Below are positions 13,431-26,392 of a stretch of 64,000 nt of DNA, piece after piece. Position 1 is the stretch's first letter; the number at the start of each line of letters is the position of its first letter. Source of the DNA: Theobroma cacao (taxonomy: Eukaryota > Streptophyta > Magnoliopsida > Malvales > Malvaceae); the NCBI RefSeq assembly GCF_000208745.1, contig NC_030854.1, positions 19,715,210 through 19,779,209 on the forward strand. The letters are read 5' to 3'. The notes under the pieces were generated by a model, which saw only the letters and a program-made list of their open reading frames with translations, was not told where the DNA came from and ran no database searches. The translations under genes and the position numbers were made by a program.

Positions 13431-16044
13431 TGTCACAACTCAAACCTTGGGCCATGACCAGTGCATAGGCCCAATAGGCATAGCCCACCAGACCCAAGCA
13501 AGCCTTTCTTTCTTAAGATATCAACTCATAATCTCTAATAAGAATTCTTTTGAAATTAGACCATGAAAACCCAATATATACATATATATATATATATATA
13601 GCGTTCTCAAAATAGGGTTATCGTTGGTTAACCTTAAGCGACGTGGTTAATCAAACCAACATACAGAGTGCACAACAATCTCACAATTTACATTTAAGCA
13701 ACTATATACACATGCAAAAGACCTTAACTATCAGCGCAGTGACTCTGGGCGTGGGTACCACTACTAGATGCCATGGTACCTACCAAATGGCAAATACAAA
13801 TGGACACTTCAATCTAGGTCCCAACTACCTCTGAATCTGAAAACATGAAGTTAAAAAGAGTGAGTATAACCCAGTGAGTGAACATAAGAAGGGAACAAGC
13901 AAACGATAAGGAAAGTTTAGAAATCATGATGCACTTATGTTAAAAACTATGCAATTTGGTTTAATTCCTCGTAAAACCCTTCAATTTGACCTTTGATTAT
14001 TTAACCACTTAGTGTTAAAGGATCCATGATCCATAACGAAATCGAAAAGTGAAAACCACAGTAAATATCCAAGCAAGACAAGCAAGATAGAGAGTTTTTC
14101 GTTGCATTGAAAATTAACTTCAAAAGAATTTACAATTTCAACATCCAACAATCATTACAATCACATAATATTTTCTCTAACATTTCTTTGGTATGTGTAG
14201 ACATGTATACAACCACCGGCTCATCAGCTCATGTGCACTCCCACACCGCACATAGCTGAAATCATCATCCACCAATCATCAGCTCATGTGCACTCCCACA
14301 CCGCACATAGCTAGAATCATCATCCACCGATCATCAGCTCATGTGCACTCCCACACCGCACATAGCTACAATCATCATCCACCGATCATCAACTCATGTG
14401 CACTCCCACATCGTACATAGCTGGAATCACTCGTCATCACCAGCATGTGCATGCCCACACCAGACACGCATGGTTATAATTGTCACACAATATTATCATT
14501 CAAAGCATAACATATATATCATCAGAATATAGCAACACATGGGTTCATCACATTACGCATTTTGCAACATAAAACGTTTCATCGAGGGCTTGTTCCCAAG
14601 CATGATTTAGAGAAAAAAATCAAATAAAATCATTTAAGTGCTTTATCCCAACACATATGTATTTCTCAAAAATAATTTAATGCAAGTTCACTCACCTTAA
14701 CAATGCCACCTAATAAGACTAGCACCTACAAGATCTTAAGCCAGTTAGTCCTGAAATACCATTAAAACCTATAATTTCCAATCAATAATAATAGTTTCAA
14801 ATATATCATAAATTTAAACTTAATAATTCTAATAATCATACCCTTGATAAACTACATTCTAGCCTAATTTTTAACCTAGAATTCTAGTCTAATTCTCAAA
14901 CCCATCATATCAACTATTCTAATTTAAAGGTTCCTTACCATGGTGAGCTTGGAGGCATAAAGATCAACAAAAACCTAATACTTTCAAGAAAAAGAATTTG
15001 AAGAAATTAGGAAATAAAATCTGAAAATATAACCCATAAATTCATAAATTCCAAGAGTTGAAAATATATACCTTTTAGCCTTAAAATGGAGATTTAAGGT
15101 TGAAAATTCAAGTGTTGGTGATGGTGGAGTAGAAATAGAAAATAAAATAAAGAAAGAGAGATTTTTCTTTCTCTCTCCTAGGGTTTGGTTGTGCTGGAAA
15201 ATGGTGTTAAAAGCTACAGGTTTGGTGCCCAAGAAGTTAGGAGAAGAAAGAAGTAAGAAAAGAAAGGAAAGGAAAAGCAAACAAAGAAAAGAAAATGAAA
15301 GATAATTGATTTTTCATGGTGGAGGGAGAAAATGGCGTTGGGTGGGCGAGGAAGAAGAAAAAAAATATCTTTTGGTGAAGATAAGAACCGGTTATGGCTG
15401 AAAAAGAAAAGAGTCAAAGCTTCCTTTGGAAGCTTTGACCAAGCTAATGACAAAATTATCATTTTGCCTTCCAAGGTTTTCACCCTTTTTAATTAAGTCC
15501 TCCCACAATCTCTTAATTCCAATTTCTTCCAATTTTTCTTCCTTAACTACCAATAAAATATCAAGTTTGTACTTCAACGCAGTATCACCATAATATTTAA
15601 ATATTTACTTACTCGTGCTAGCTTTATTTAATAAAGACACGTGGGCCCCATTAACATCATTTTTCTCTAAAATTTCCTTGTTCTTCTTCTCCCCCACTTA
15701 GATTGACCATATACTCCTTCTTCATGAAAAATTTCAACACTGAATAAAATATTAATATTTAATATTATTTTATTAATAAAATATTATGTTATTCTAAAAT
15801 TTTCCACGTGTCTCCTTGGCACCCAAAATGTCTTATTATGCCCTGATTCACTTCCGAATCACTTTTTATCTTGCTAATTCATCCTCAATAAAAATATTAT
15901 TATTCAATTATTATTTCTTCATGTGCGAAATATTTTTCTCTAAACCATTCCTTTCACTTTTCATCACTTTTAAACATTCTAATTAACCTTAATTGGCATC
16001 CGATAAGCTCTATTAGCCACCATATCAAAGTAAGGGGTATTACA
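13431..16044 (-). repeat. 5' LTR of gypsy element GyB (2614 bp)
   Basis: It starts TGTCACAACTC and ends GGGGTATTACA, and the primer site lies at its low-coordinate edge. In element orientation its first 480 bases match the first 480 bases of the solo LTRs at 42701 and 45511. It carries a 55-bp minisatellite (14226-14445), a donor-like AGGTGAGT (about 14691-14698, minus strand) and an acceptor-like TTTTCAG near 13837. It interrupts an ORF of TatP; the flanking bases after it are CCTTA. Confidence 0.85.
14226..14445. repeat. 55-bp minisatellite in the GyB LTR, four copies
   Basis: The phrase AGCTCATGTGCACTCCCACA recurs at 14226, 14281, 14336 and (one base changed) 14391, an exact 55-base period. 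Related but irregular arrays with CATGTGCA and CCCCACATCGTGCACA words occur in the LTRs at about 58568-58760, 60600-60770 and 63950-64000. Confidence 0.9.
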
Positions 16045-16797
16045 CCTTAGGATATAATAACTTTTCCTTCGATCTCTACACCACACCATCTCTCTTACAC
16101 AACTATTTAATCAAAAACGGAAACCATATGCCCTCACGAGGTGTATTAGCAAAACGAAGGATGGTGTTGTAAAGTGTCCTCCCAAGATCAATGGCCTTTC
16201 TAGTCAAAATACAATAAAGCAACAAAGTTCTATCCTTAGTAATATCACTAACATGCTTCACTAGAAGCACCCTAGCGGCAATAAAATACAACCAGCACTT
16301 GTAAGCTTCATAAAGTTGATTACCCTTGAAAGATACAAGCAGCCCCTTTGACATCTTCCACTCCCCATTACCCTTACACAAATAATTAATTACCTCAGCA
16401 AAATCAAGCTCCCCAATAACAAATTCGAAATGCTCATCAACCATAGCCTTTTAGATCTCAAAATAAGCATTAATTTCATCAGCATTAAATAGCACAAATT
16501 TCCCTCAAACAAAAATAGACCTGTTATTATGTTCTTGTGCATTGGCATAAAATTGCCTAACAATGGGCATTGTAGTTGTAAGAAAGCATTTACAAAATCT
16601 GGTCCATTGCCTAGTAAGAATAATCTCATGAATATCTGGGTAGCAACCCTTACATCAAATCCTCTCTCAAGTACTAGAGTTTTATATATCACCTCATCAT
16701 TGTATCTTTTCTCAACAGCAATAGAGATAAATCCAGTCCTATCATAAAAACCACTAACAATACTCCTAGCTCTTTTAGGTGCCATTGTAAACCACAA
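16045..16797 (-). pseudogene. Antisense 'putative plant transposon protein' ORF of TatP, cut by GyB
   Basis: Two overlapping minus-strand frames (16797-16390 and 16444-16103) form one decayed protein. It starts MAPKRARS, as many such plant retroelement ORFs do, and later has HVSDITKDRTLLLYCILT and RFANTPREGIWFPFLI, the most recognisable part of this family. The function is unknown; it has been compared with env-like proteins. The gene runs opposite to the element's LTR and 3' region, which fits the antisense ORF known between integrase and 3' LTR in Tat-lineage gypsy elements. It is frameshifted near 16440 and then cut by the GyB LTR at 16044, so the C-terminal half is displaced out of the window. 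Confidence 0.7.
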
Positions 16798-18684
16798 AAT
16801 TAAACTCTAAACAAATATCACAAATCAATCTCCAGATAATATTTAAATAAATACCCACCTAGCGACTAACAACTCAACACAATTAACTTTCATCAATAAT
16901 ACAACTATCAATTCTAACTCAAACTGTGCTCAATACTCAACTTTTCCTCAATCAACAATATCAAACAAGCCAAAACTTCTTGAATGTAATGTCTCAAAAG
17001 GCCAAAATATTTCATAAACAAGGAAAAATAGACTTACTTGAATAATTGAAGGACCAATGAGGAATGTAGGAAGCAAAGGTGAGTTTGGATGATGATTTGG
17101 TTGAGAATTTTTTTTATGGTTATGTAGAGAGAAGTTAAATAGAATAGGAGAAGGGAAATTTTAGAGAAAGAAAAAGTTGGAGGCTGAATAAGAGGATTGG
17201 GAATAAGAGGTGTTTAAATAAGGGAGGATTTTTTTCGTAACTTTTTTTATTTATTTATTTTATTTATTTATATTTCTACATTAATCTCTTCTTTTTGTAG
17301 TAAAAAATATGTATCTCCCACAAGTATTGATGATAATGAAGATGAGGAGGAAGATTTAAGCGTTTTCAGATTCATCCACTCACTAGAGAAGTATTCTTTA
17401 CCTTCTTTTTTTTCTTCAAACATTAGGGACAATGTTTAGTTTTAAATTTGGGGGGATGTTTTTGTTTGTTTTTCTTTATCTTTGTTTGTTTTTCTTTATT
17501 ATTTTACATGTTTAGCTAGTTTTATTTTTAACTTTAAAATAATTGAGATAGTTTGCACCTTATCCATGATTTTTCCAGTCTTGGGATAATGATTTCATTA
17601 TCCTGTGATTTTTAGCTTTTGGGAAACATATGGTTATGATTTAATTTTATTTGATATTCTTGTGTTAGCTTTATTTTAGAATGTGACTTACAATAATTTG
17701 AGTACCATATTTTTTTACTTAGAATTTTTATGCAATTTAGAGAAAGTTTATGTTGATAAAAAGTATAGTGAAGTCAAGAATTCTAGAATTTGTTTGGTTC
17801 TCTTTCAAGGTGAAATCTTAGAATAGGAAGTGATTTAGGCCATCTTTGGATTGTTTGAGCCTTTTTGAGCTTACCTTGTTAAATTTATCCTTAGTCACCC
17901 CTTTTGAGCCTAATTTACCTTTTCTTTGTAAATACACAACTATATTAGCCTTAGCCTTTTTATTTAATTCCAATAGTTTAAACCTTTTACCCTTAAATAT
18001 TTTGATTTTTTTAGGAAGTGGATTGAGCTTAAAGATAAATTGAGGGGGAAAGGTGGAAAAAAAAAAGGTCATGGGTGCTAGAAATTTACCCCTCATTCAT
18101 AATTGTAAAAAATAAGTTTAGGCGTGTAAAAGAACAAAAAAGAAATAAAGTGTGTTGTACAAAGGAAATTTTGCTTTAAGTTTAGGGGTGCTATAAAATT
18201 TTATTGAGCTCTTTATAGGTCCTAGATTGAGCAAGTGTTTAGGGTGATTTTGAGCTTAAAAATATCCTTTATCATACCTTGACCCTAGCCTTACATTGTA
18301 AGCTTAATAAAGACCTAGTGATTCTTGAATAAGTGTCACTCTACAATAGTGGAGAGAGCGATGAAAAACAAACGTATGGGATCTTAGTACTAACTTATGC
18401 TTAGATTTGGCATAAATTAATCCGAATTGCATGATATTCTTTGTAAGAGATTAATCACACGCACACAAGAAGTCCATTTGTAAAATAAGTTTTCACTTGA
18501 ATTGATGCATGATGTTAAGGATTAGTTATATTCTGCTTTTTAGCTAGAATTAGGGATAATTTTTGAGGGAAAGATTGGGAAATCATAATTTGGCACTTCT
18601 ATCTCTCAAAAGTCTTTTTGGGTTTAATTTACTTTGTTTTATATTCTTTTTCTCGAGGACTAGCAAAATCTTAAGTTTGAGGTG
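16798..18684 (+). mobile_element. 3' internal region of plus-strand Tat-lineage element TatP
   Basis: This non-coding stretch lies between the antisense ORF and the 3' LTR. At about 17425-17455 it has the wording AGGGACAATGTTTAG followed by TTTGGGGGGATG, common in the 3' part of Tat/Athila-type elements. It ends in a purine-rich tract (about 18672-18684) directly before the LTR. The part at 16798-17250 upstream of the ORF on the minus strand may be its promoter or leader. I see no other gene; the ORFs at 17818-18096 are chance frames. Confidence 0.55.
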
Positions 18685-20436
18685 TGATAATTCTATTTTA
18701 TAGAATTATTTAGTCCAATTTTATTATTAAATATTAGCTAAGTCCTTAATTTTTAATTATAATTTAGTTATTTTTAGTTGTTTTAATAATTAGTTTATTT
18801 TTATTAATTTATTTTAATTGTATGTTTATTTACTTTAAGTTGGCCTTTGTTTATTAGTTTTTATGTTTTTGTAGGAATTAAGGGAATTGTGTTTAATTTT
18901 GGAAAGTAAGATGTTGAAAGACTTAGAAGTAAGCCTGCATATGCGTCGGTTTTTTGACCATAACTTGCTCTACAGCACTTCAAATAAGGTTATTCTTAGA
19001 CCACTAGAATTCTAAGAGGAACGGATACAACTTTTATGTTTACCACTTAACCCAGTTCTGATCGGATCACGGTCAAAATATTTTTCTAATTTGGTGCACT
19101 GTAGTAGTTTGCATAGACTAAACATGATGCTGTATTTGGATCATATCTTTCAATCCAGAAGTCCAATTGATATAATTCTTAAGCCATTGGAAAGTTAAGA
19201 GATAGAGATAAAACTTTCATGTCTGCTACTTTACCCAGTTCGGAGCATATGAGGGTGAAAATGACGTTTTAAATTGATGGACCGCTACAGCACTAGGAGA
19301 ACAAGGCTGCAGTGTTGGTGAAAGGAAGCTCACCATACATTTTCTAGAGCCTATAGCATCGCAGTGCTAGAAGAGGAGCACTGCAGCTCTACTGTAGCAA
19401 AAATCTAGTGCTGCAGCACCAAGAAATCAAGGCAGCAGCGCTGGTCAACTTTCCAAAAATAAAAATCTGACGAGATTTTGGAAATTAGGTTACTTAGAGC
19501 TTATTTAAGGAACCTTTTTCACAGGTTTTAAGGAAGAGGCAACAAGCAACAATTTTGGAGATTTGAAGCCAAGAACAAAGCAAGAAAACAAGAGAATTGG
19601 AGGGAGAATCAAGATCACAAAGCTCTAACTATTAGTTTTCTCTCTTTACTTTTGTGGTTTTCTTAGTTTCTTTGACTTGGATTAATGGCTAATTTTCTTT
19701 GGATGAAGTTTCTATTAGATATTATGAGCTAAATTTTTTTTCTAGGATTGCAATTGAACTCACATGTAATCTAAATTTTTAATCTCTTTCTTGCTTAACT
19801 TTAATGGGATTTGAATTGTTTATTCCAATTTGTTCTTAATGTTTTTAATTGCTTGATCACCATTTAAATTGATTTAGGAACCTAAACAAACTTGGGAAAG
19901 GGAGTTTATTGTAGACTAAAATTGGGATAGCATATGATTATATTAATTGATTTACGTATATGATAGGGATATACCTATAGGCCATTTGTAGCCAGATTAG
20001 AGCCGAAACTTAATGAGTCTGTTTTAATTTCAATTCACATAGGGATATAGTGTTTTGATTAAAATAGATATTTTTATAAGATTAATCGAGAGACCCTTAT
20101 AAATAATTGAGGACTCTAGCTTAGCAATTTAACCCATTGAAATAAGTTAAGAAAGATAGTTAAGATTTAGATGAAGTGCGAGGGATATTGTAATCCTAGG
20201 CTTGTTTGATTGGACTTTTACTCACGTTATTATTACTTCGATTTTTCTTTTTAATTTAAATTTTGGTTAATTAGTTTTAGTTAATTAATTAATTTTGATT
20301 TTTTGGATAAAATTAAATTGTTATAATTTTAGTACTTTGTAAAATTTTAGATCAATGCTTTGTGGGATCGATACTCTGCTTGCTTATATATTATCTATTC
20401 GATACATATACTTGTGTAGTAGAATTTTAACTGACA
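18685..20436 (+). repeat. 3' LTR of TatP (family C LTR, 1752 bp)
   Basis: It starts TGATAATTCTATTTTATAG and ends TTTTAACTGACA. Both ends match the solo LTRs C1 and C2 found elsewhere in the window. The last 100 bases contain the family's GTGGGATCGATACTCTGC block. The following sequence is the gag of TatM, read on the other strand, so TatP inserted there. Confidence 0.8.
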
Positions 20437-21050
20437 TAAATCCTTAAATCTCTCCCAAGCTTTATACAAGGACTTACCATCAAATTGTATAAATGATGTT
20501 ATATCATTCCTTATCTTTGCACTCTTGGCTGATGGAAAGAATTTAGCCTAAAATTTCTTAGCCAAGTCATCCCATGTAGTAATAGATCCCATTGGAAATG
20601 AATTCAACCAGCTTTTTACCTTATCCCTTAATGAAAATGGAAAGAGTCTCAATCTAATAGCATCATCAGTTACCTCATTATAGTTGAAAGTATCACAAAT
20701 TACCAAAAGATTCACTAGATGAAAGTTAAGATCATCACTGGTAATCTACCAAATTGAACTGATGATTGAATCATCTAGATATAACCAGGCTTAATTTCAA
20801 AATTGTTTGCGTTAATGGGAGGTCTTCTGATACTTTGGTACAAGCCTTGCAAGAAAGGAACTATATAATCCGGCAAGGACTTGTTCTCTTCAAGAATCTG
20901 ATTAATGGCATTGTTGCCATTATTGTCGTTGTGTTCAACCATTGTTTGGTTGGGAGTTATAGCTTGCAAAATTTCCCTTCGAAGTCTATGAAAAATTCTT
21001 TATATCTCTGGATCAAAGGGAACAACATTCAAGTTTCTTCCCCTTGGCAT
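20437..21050 (-). pseudogene. Athila/Tat-lineage gypsy gag N-terminal half (TatM)
   Basis: Translation from ATG at 21050 begins MPRGRNLNVVPFDP. It continues, with frameshifts and stops, through RRPPINANNFEIKPG, a degenerate DDAIRLRLFPFSL-like stretch, a WLNSFPMGSITTWDDL stretch and DGKSLYKAWERFK. That order is the capsid-type gag domain of plant Athila/Tat elements, which forms the virus-like particle. The readable open part is 20969-20775. The gene breaks off exactly where the TatP LTR ends at 20436; the remainder should lie beyond the left end of TatP, outside the window. Confidence 0.85.
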
Positions 21051-21147
21051 ACAATGACCAAAGATATCTAAAACTAGAAAAAACAAAGTTTGAAGTAAGA
21101 CTAACTTTCCTTCGTATTAATTTTAATAAAAATTCTAGAAAATAATT

Positions 21148-21170
21148 TCCCTAACAACGACTCCCAAAAC
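21148..21170 (-). other. Degraded primer binding site of TatM (tRNA-Asp type)
   Basis: On the minus strand the bases after the LTR read TTTTGGGAGTCGTTGTTAGG. This matches the tRNA-Asp primer site typical of Athila/Tat elements apart from changes that are mostly C-to-T or G-to-A, as expected from methylated-cytosine decay. It begins one or two bases from the LTR edge. Confidence 0.6.
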
Positions 21171-22075
21171 TTGTTATTTATTTTTCTACCCATGCAAATA
21201 TACATATCGAACAGATAATATAATGGCAAGTAGAATGTCAATCTCACAGAAAATTGATTTAAAATGTTGTTAAGTACTAAAATTATAACAATTTAGTCTT
21301 ATCCAAACAATCGAAATTAATTAATTAATTAAACTAAAAATTAAATAAAACTAAATCACAAATAATTAGACTAAAAATCATAGCAATAATAAATAGAGAA
21401 AAATCAATTTAAATAAGCCTAGGATTACAATGTCCCTCACACTTCATCTAAATCTTACCTCTCCCTCTCTTAACTTATTTCAATGGATTGACTTGTTAAC
21501 TTAAAGTTCTCAATTATTTATAAAACTCTCCCGAAACTCTTATAAAAATATCTATTTTAATAAAAACACTATATTCCTATGTGAATTGAAATTAATAGAC
21601 TCATTAAGTTTAGGCTCTAATCTTGGCTACGTACGACATATAGGTATATTCCTATCCTATACACAAATCAATTTATTCATCCAAACAAATAAATGTGATC
21701 ATATGCTATTCCAATCATGGCCTACACTAAACTCCCTTAGCCATGTTATATTTAGGTTTTCAAATCAATTTAATTGGTAGCCAAGCAATTAAAAGCATTA
21801 AGAACAACTTGGAATAAACAAAACAATACCATTGAAAATAAGCAAGAAAGAGATTAAAAATTTAAACTACATGTGAGTACAATTGCAATTCTAGAGAAAA
21901 GAAATTAGCTACTTATAATTGAAATAAAAATCATTCGAAATTTAACCACAAAAAATACAAGAATAATAAAAAGTATAAGGAAGAAAAAAACAAAGATTGT
22001 TAGTCTTGATCTTTAGTCTTCCATTTTGGAGGCTTGGCTTCTTGAATTTCTGGTGCTAACTTCTCTAGAAAAAGG

Positions 22076-24754
22076 TCAAAATACCCACCAAGTCCTTGTA
22101 CCCATGTATTTTGTTCAATTTAGTCACTATACTCCAAATTGAAGTAATGTAGTCTCTTGATTTTGGGAATTGCTTCAATTTAGTCCCTCCCTCTAACGAC
22201 ATCCAATTTTGTAGTTAAAAGAATGACATTAGCGCTGACATCAGTGTTGATGTGGCACATTTTGATGATGTGGCATTAGGGATGTCAACGGGTACCCTAT
22301 AATAGGGTACCTACAAGTACCCGACTCAATTAAACTGGATTAGGGTACCTAATAAATGGGTTCTGGTAAGGTTCGGGTAGTGATTTCACTACCTGAATCG
22401 GGTTCGGGTCAGGTTCAAGTATCACCTTAGGGTACCCGTTACCCGAACCCGATTATGTTATATTCAGGTTTGGCGGGTACCTGCCCCGAACCTGTTTATA
22501 TATTTTTTTATTATTTAAATAATTAAATAAAACTGATGTTGATTGGATTCGAACCCAGGTAAGGAAAGAAGACAACCAAAGTCTATACCATCTTGAAGAG
22601 CAGTTTCTTTTGTTAAATGTTGACAAAAATATTAAAAATATAGTTAATTAAATTATTAATGTAATGACGTTAATATATATAAATAAAAAAATTATTAGAT
22701 TACCTAGGAAGAAGATTTTAATAATTTTTTAATTTAATTAGGTTTTTAAACAAGTTAGGGTGATTATAGGGTGGTAAAAATGTAATAAGGTTAGGGTTAG
22801 GGTAGTAATTTTAAAATTATTCGGGTAGTTAATAGGGTTAAGGTAGTTGATTTTTTATAAGGTTAGGGTTTGGGTACCTCAAAATTATAGGGTACCCGAC
22901 CTGTTGACATCCCTACGTGGCATGCCACATGGCACTGATGTGATGACATGGTAATGACACGTGGCACTAATATGATGGCATGGCAATGCTGATGTGGCAC
23001 TAACATGCTGGCATGTCAATTCCATGTGGTAAATAAAAAATTTTCCAAAAAAAATTTTTATGCCACGTCATAGGGACTAAATTAAACAAAAATATATAGT
23101 ACAAGGATTAAATTGAATAAAAATATATAGTACAGGGACTAAATTGAACAAAATTGAGATGTTGAGGAACTAAATTGAAAAAAATATTTGAAAAATACAA
23201 ATCTTTAAATAGATGATAGATACACTTATTAATAAACCAAATTTTTAAGTGTAAAAGATTTATGGTGTTAAAAAATATATATAAATATTTTCTTACTTGA
23301 GTATTTAAATCTAGAATATGTACATTAATTTATCTCTTTTGCAAAAATTAAGTTTGAAATCTCATTTTATAAAAAAGTTTCAAAAAAAATTTCATACCTA
23401 AAGTCAAATTTAGATGAATAACTACATTATGTTAGAATAAAATAATATGAAAAGACTAAATAATTTTTTCTTTTATTTATAATAGTAAAAAAATTTGAAA
23501 TTTTTTTAACTTAGTTTTTAACTTAAGCTGAACTCATATTAGTAAAATAGGTTGATTTAGTTTTTTCTTTTAAAATAAAGAAGAACGGAGATGTGGAGTT
23601 AGTGATGATTATAAAAATAATCCTTCATTCTGACTTGTTTAATTTGGGCATGGCATAGAATTTGAGTTACTTCACCCCTTCAAATTTTTATTTGTTTTTA
23701 ATGTTTTTATTTTGTTTAATATTTCAAGTTATATTTTTTACGTTGAAATTTCATGAATTAAAGACTACATTTATAGTTAATAGAGTTAAATATAATTGTA
23801 AATATTTGTATAATTTCATTTTGTATTTATAAATTTTTTGTAGATCCAAATTAATAATTTAAATTTAAATTTAGCAGAATTTGATTGTAACATTTGAACT
23901 TAAATAAAATCATTTTATAAGAAATTTTGAGTAAATTTAAAAAAAAATGTAAATTGGGTAAGAATTGAATAATTCCAAAAGAATAGGTATTTGTAAATTA
24001 TGAAAGTTGTAACTAAATCAACCTATTTGGCTAATTTGAGTTCAGCTCAAGTTAAAAATTAAGTCAAATAAATTTCAAATTTTTATACTATTATAAAAAA
24101 AGAAAAACATTATTTAGTCCTTTGATATTATTTTATTCCAACATAATACAAGTTATTTATCTAAATTTGACTTTAGGTATGAAATTATTTTCAAAATGTT
24201 TTTATAGAAAGAGAATTTAAACTTAATTTATGTAAAAAATATAAATTAATGTACATATTTAAGAATCAAATAATCAAGTAAGAAAATATTTATATATATT
24301 TTTTAACACCATTAATCGTTTACACTTAAATATTTAGCTTATTAATAAGTATATTTATCATCTACTTAAAGATTTGTATTTGTTAAATATTTTCTTTAAT
24401 TTAGTCCCTCAACATCTCAATTTAGTTCAATTTAGTCCCTGTACTATATATTTTTATTCAATGGAGTCCCTATGATGTGGCATAAAAAAATTTTTTTAAA
24501 AATTTTTGATCTGCTATGTCGAGTCTCTTTATTAATTTCACATCATACCATAAGTGCCACATGGCATGCCACGTCATCAAAGTGTGCCATGTCAGCGCTG
24601 ACATAATCTTTTTAATGGCAAAATTAGATACCATTACAAAGAGGGATAAAATTGAAGCAATTCTCAAAATTAATTAACTAAATTTCTTCGATTTGAGTAC
24701 AAAGACTAAATTGAATAAAATGCATAAGTACAGAGATTTGGTGGGTATTTTGAC
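22076..24754. mobile_element. Fold-back / MULE-like element with long inverted arms
   Basis: The left end GTCAAAATACCCACCAA is mirrored by TTGGTGGGTATTTTGAC at the right end. The arms stay alignable for several hundred bases: left 22076-22276 plus 22924-23555, right 24025-24754. They include repeated phrases of the type CAATTTAGTCCCTGTACTA and GATGTGGCA. The middle 460 bp is AT-rich without a gene. There is no transposase, so it is non-autonomous. The flanks are A-rich, which hides the target duplication. Confidence 0.7.
22277..22915. mobile_element. hAT-like MITE nested in the left arm of the fold-back element
   Basis: It has inverted ends TAGGGATGTCAACGGGTACCC and GGGTACCC...GTTGACATCCCTA. 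They are flanked by an 8-bp duplication, TGTGGCAT (22269-22276) and CGTGGCAT (22916-22923), with one mismatch. The uninterrupted sequence can be read in the other arm of the fold-back element. Inside are many GGGTTCGGGT and TTAGGGT-like words and no ORF. Confidence 0.8.
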
Positions 24755-25411
24755 AAAAAAAAAACTAAAAACTTTTTCTTTTTCTCCCTTAACCTAAACC
24801 AAGCATAATTAACTATTTATAGAGGCTTATAGTAGGTGTTAAAACCACATTAGGACTCCTTTATCTTCCAAAACATGCACCAGCCCGCAACCTTCAGCAT
24901 ATGGGCTAAAAATATAAAAATTGGGTTCGACTCTGTTGCCAAGGCCTTTAATGCTGCAGCTCTAGCTTGGCTTTAAGTTTTTTGCGGCACTCTATCAAAT
25001 TTCAATGTAATTTTCTCCAACGTAGAAGTAGAACTGGGCAAGTATTCTTCATGACAGTTGTAGCTCTATCTTTTATCTTTCCAATGAAACAAGAATAACT
25101 TCATTTGGACATCTGGAGTGGAAGTTATTCTCAAAATATCACAATATGTACGAATAGAGTCTTGGTCCTTTAAACACTTTTCTTCACCAATTTGAAGTCT
25201 TATTTCTTAAAGTCCTACAAAAACATTAAAACTAATAAATAATAACTAAACTAAAGCAAATAAACATAAAATAGGATAAAATAAAATAACTTAATAAAAA
25301 TAAACTAATTAGAAAATAACAAAAAATATTTGAATTTTAATCTAAACTCAAAAACTTAGTTAACTTTTAAGAACAAAATGAGACAAAATAAATCTATAAA
25401 TAGAATTATCA

Positions 25412-25801
25412 AACACAAAGGTTCTTGAAGCAACACAAGAGTGAAAATAAGAGAGAAAAAAAAGAAAGGAAAGTTTGAGAGAAATGAAATTTTATTCCCA
25501 AACTTGATGTGTTTTACAAATGAACATAAGGAATATTTATAGGCGTAACTAGCCTCCTTATCTAACTTATCTATAATTAAATTTTAAAATAAATGACGAA
25601 GGCATTCAAATTTCAATATTCACTTTATCTATATCATTCAAATTTGGATATACACCCTATCTGCATAAAAATTTAAAATACATCAACTTATCTACACTTT
25701 TAAAAAATTATGCAAACACTACTACCTTTTGGTACGCGAATGAGCTAGCTTGTCTATTGGGTTAGTCAACTGACTAGCCTAAGTTGTTTGCCTGTCAGGA
25801 A
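25412..25801. other. Non-coding stretch between TatM and hAT2
   Basis: This 390-bp AT-rich stretch starts directly at the TatM LTR end (flanking bases AACAC). It resembles the leader or LTR sequence of some retroelements (purine-rich, then AAATTTTATTCCCAAACTTG), but I cannot place it in a family. No gene is visible. Confidence 0.4.
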
Positions 25802-26392
25802 TAGGAGTGAGCAAAGTCGGTTGTGGGTCAGTTTCGGTTGATTTTTCGTAAAAACAATCACAAATTTCCACCAAATTAACCGACCAAACCGCAACCTCCC
25901 CAAAATCGGTTTTGGTCAATTTTTATGATAGGCTGGTTGGTCGATTTCGATGCGATTTTAGGAGACTGTGGGCTTAGTTTGATTTTAATGAGAAGCATCA
26001 ATAATAAGCACTAGTATGGCTGTATGAGACGGTTGCTGGCTTAGGGTTCAGTTGGAGAGGCAGGAGGTGGCAAGGAAAAAGAAAAATAAGAGGGGTCGGG
26101 CCGTCAGGGGAAAGGGAAAAAATATGAGAGTTAGGCTCTGGCGGTCTGCAAAAGTGAAAAGTAGGTTTTGGGTCTTTTGAGGGTGAATTTACTCTTTTAC
26201 CCTTATGGGGGGCGAAAAGGGAAAGTATTTAATGAGGGGCATTTTTGTACTTCCACCATCCATGAAAACCAAGGCAATCATTGGTCGGTTTGGGGGGGGA
26301 AGGAGTCCCCCCCGAGGGTCGAGCCGATCAGCCGACAAGGCTTATTGGCATGACCAACAATTGCTATTGCAACCGACCGCTGCACACTCCTA
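25802..26392. mobile_element. hAT-like non-autonomous element (hAT2)
   Basis: It has inverted ends TAGGAGTGAGCAAAGTCGGTTG and CAACCGACC...GCACACTCCTA, of the type seen in plant hAT elements. Candidate 8-bp flanks GTCAGGAA and GCCAAGAT agree only at five positions, so the target duplication is decayed or the ends are slightly misplaced. It contains a perfect hairpin, eight G, AAGGAGT, seven C (26292-26313). The overlapping ORFs at 26168-26520 have no family features. Confidence 0.55.

Larger units (their letters stand above)
21172..25411 (-). repeat. 5' LTR of TatM (family C), split by a fold-back transposon
   Basis: Read on the minus strand it starts TGATAATTCTATTTATAG at 25411 and ends near TAAATAACA at 21172. 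It matches the TatP LTR across about 1.56 kb once the inserted fold-back element at about 22076-24754 is removed. The primer site and gag follow in the right order, so this is a true 5' LTR. Confidence 0.75.

Noticed and set aside
14226..14445. Regular array resembling a CRISPR
   Set aside because: The whole 55-bp unit is repeated with no variable spacers, it lies in a plant LTR, and no cas genes are present.
15214..15483. Possible secreted small protein in the GyB LTR
   Set aside because: The hydrophobic look comes from the antisense of an A/G-rich leader-like stretch; the same region in related LTRs is not open.
16529..16747. Plus-strand ORF opposite the TatP antisense ORF
   Set aside because: It is a shadow of the recognisable minus-strand protein.
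22277..22915. TTAGGG-like words suggesting an interstitial telomere
   Set aside because: Units are irregular, mixed with GGGTTCGGGT, and lie inside an element with hAT-type inverted ends and an 8-bp duplication.
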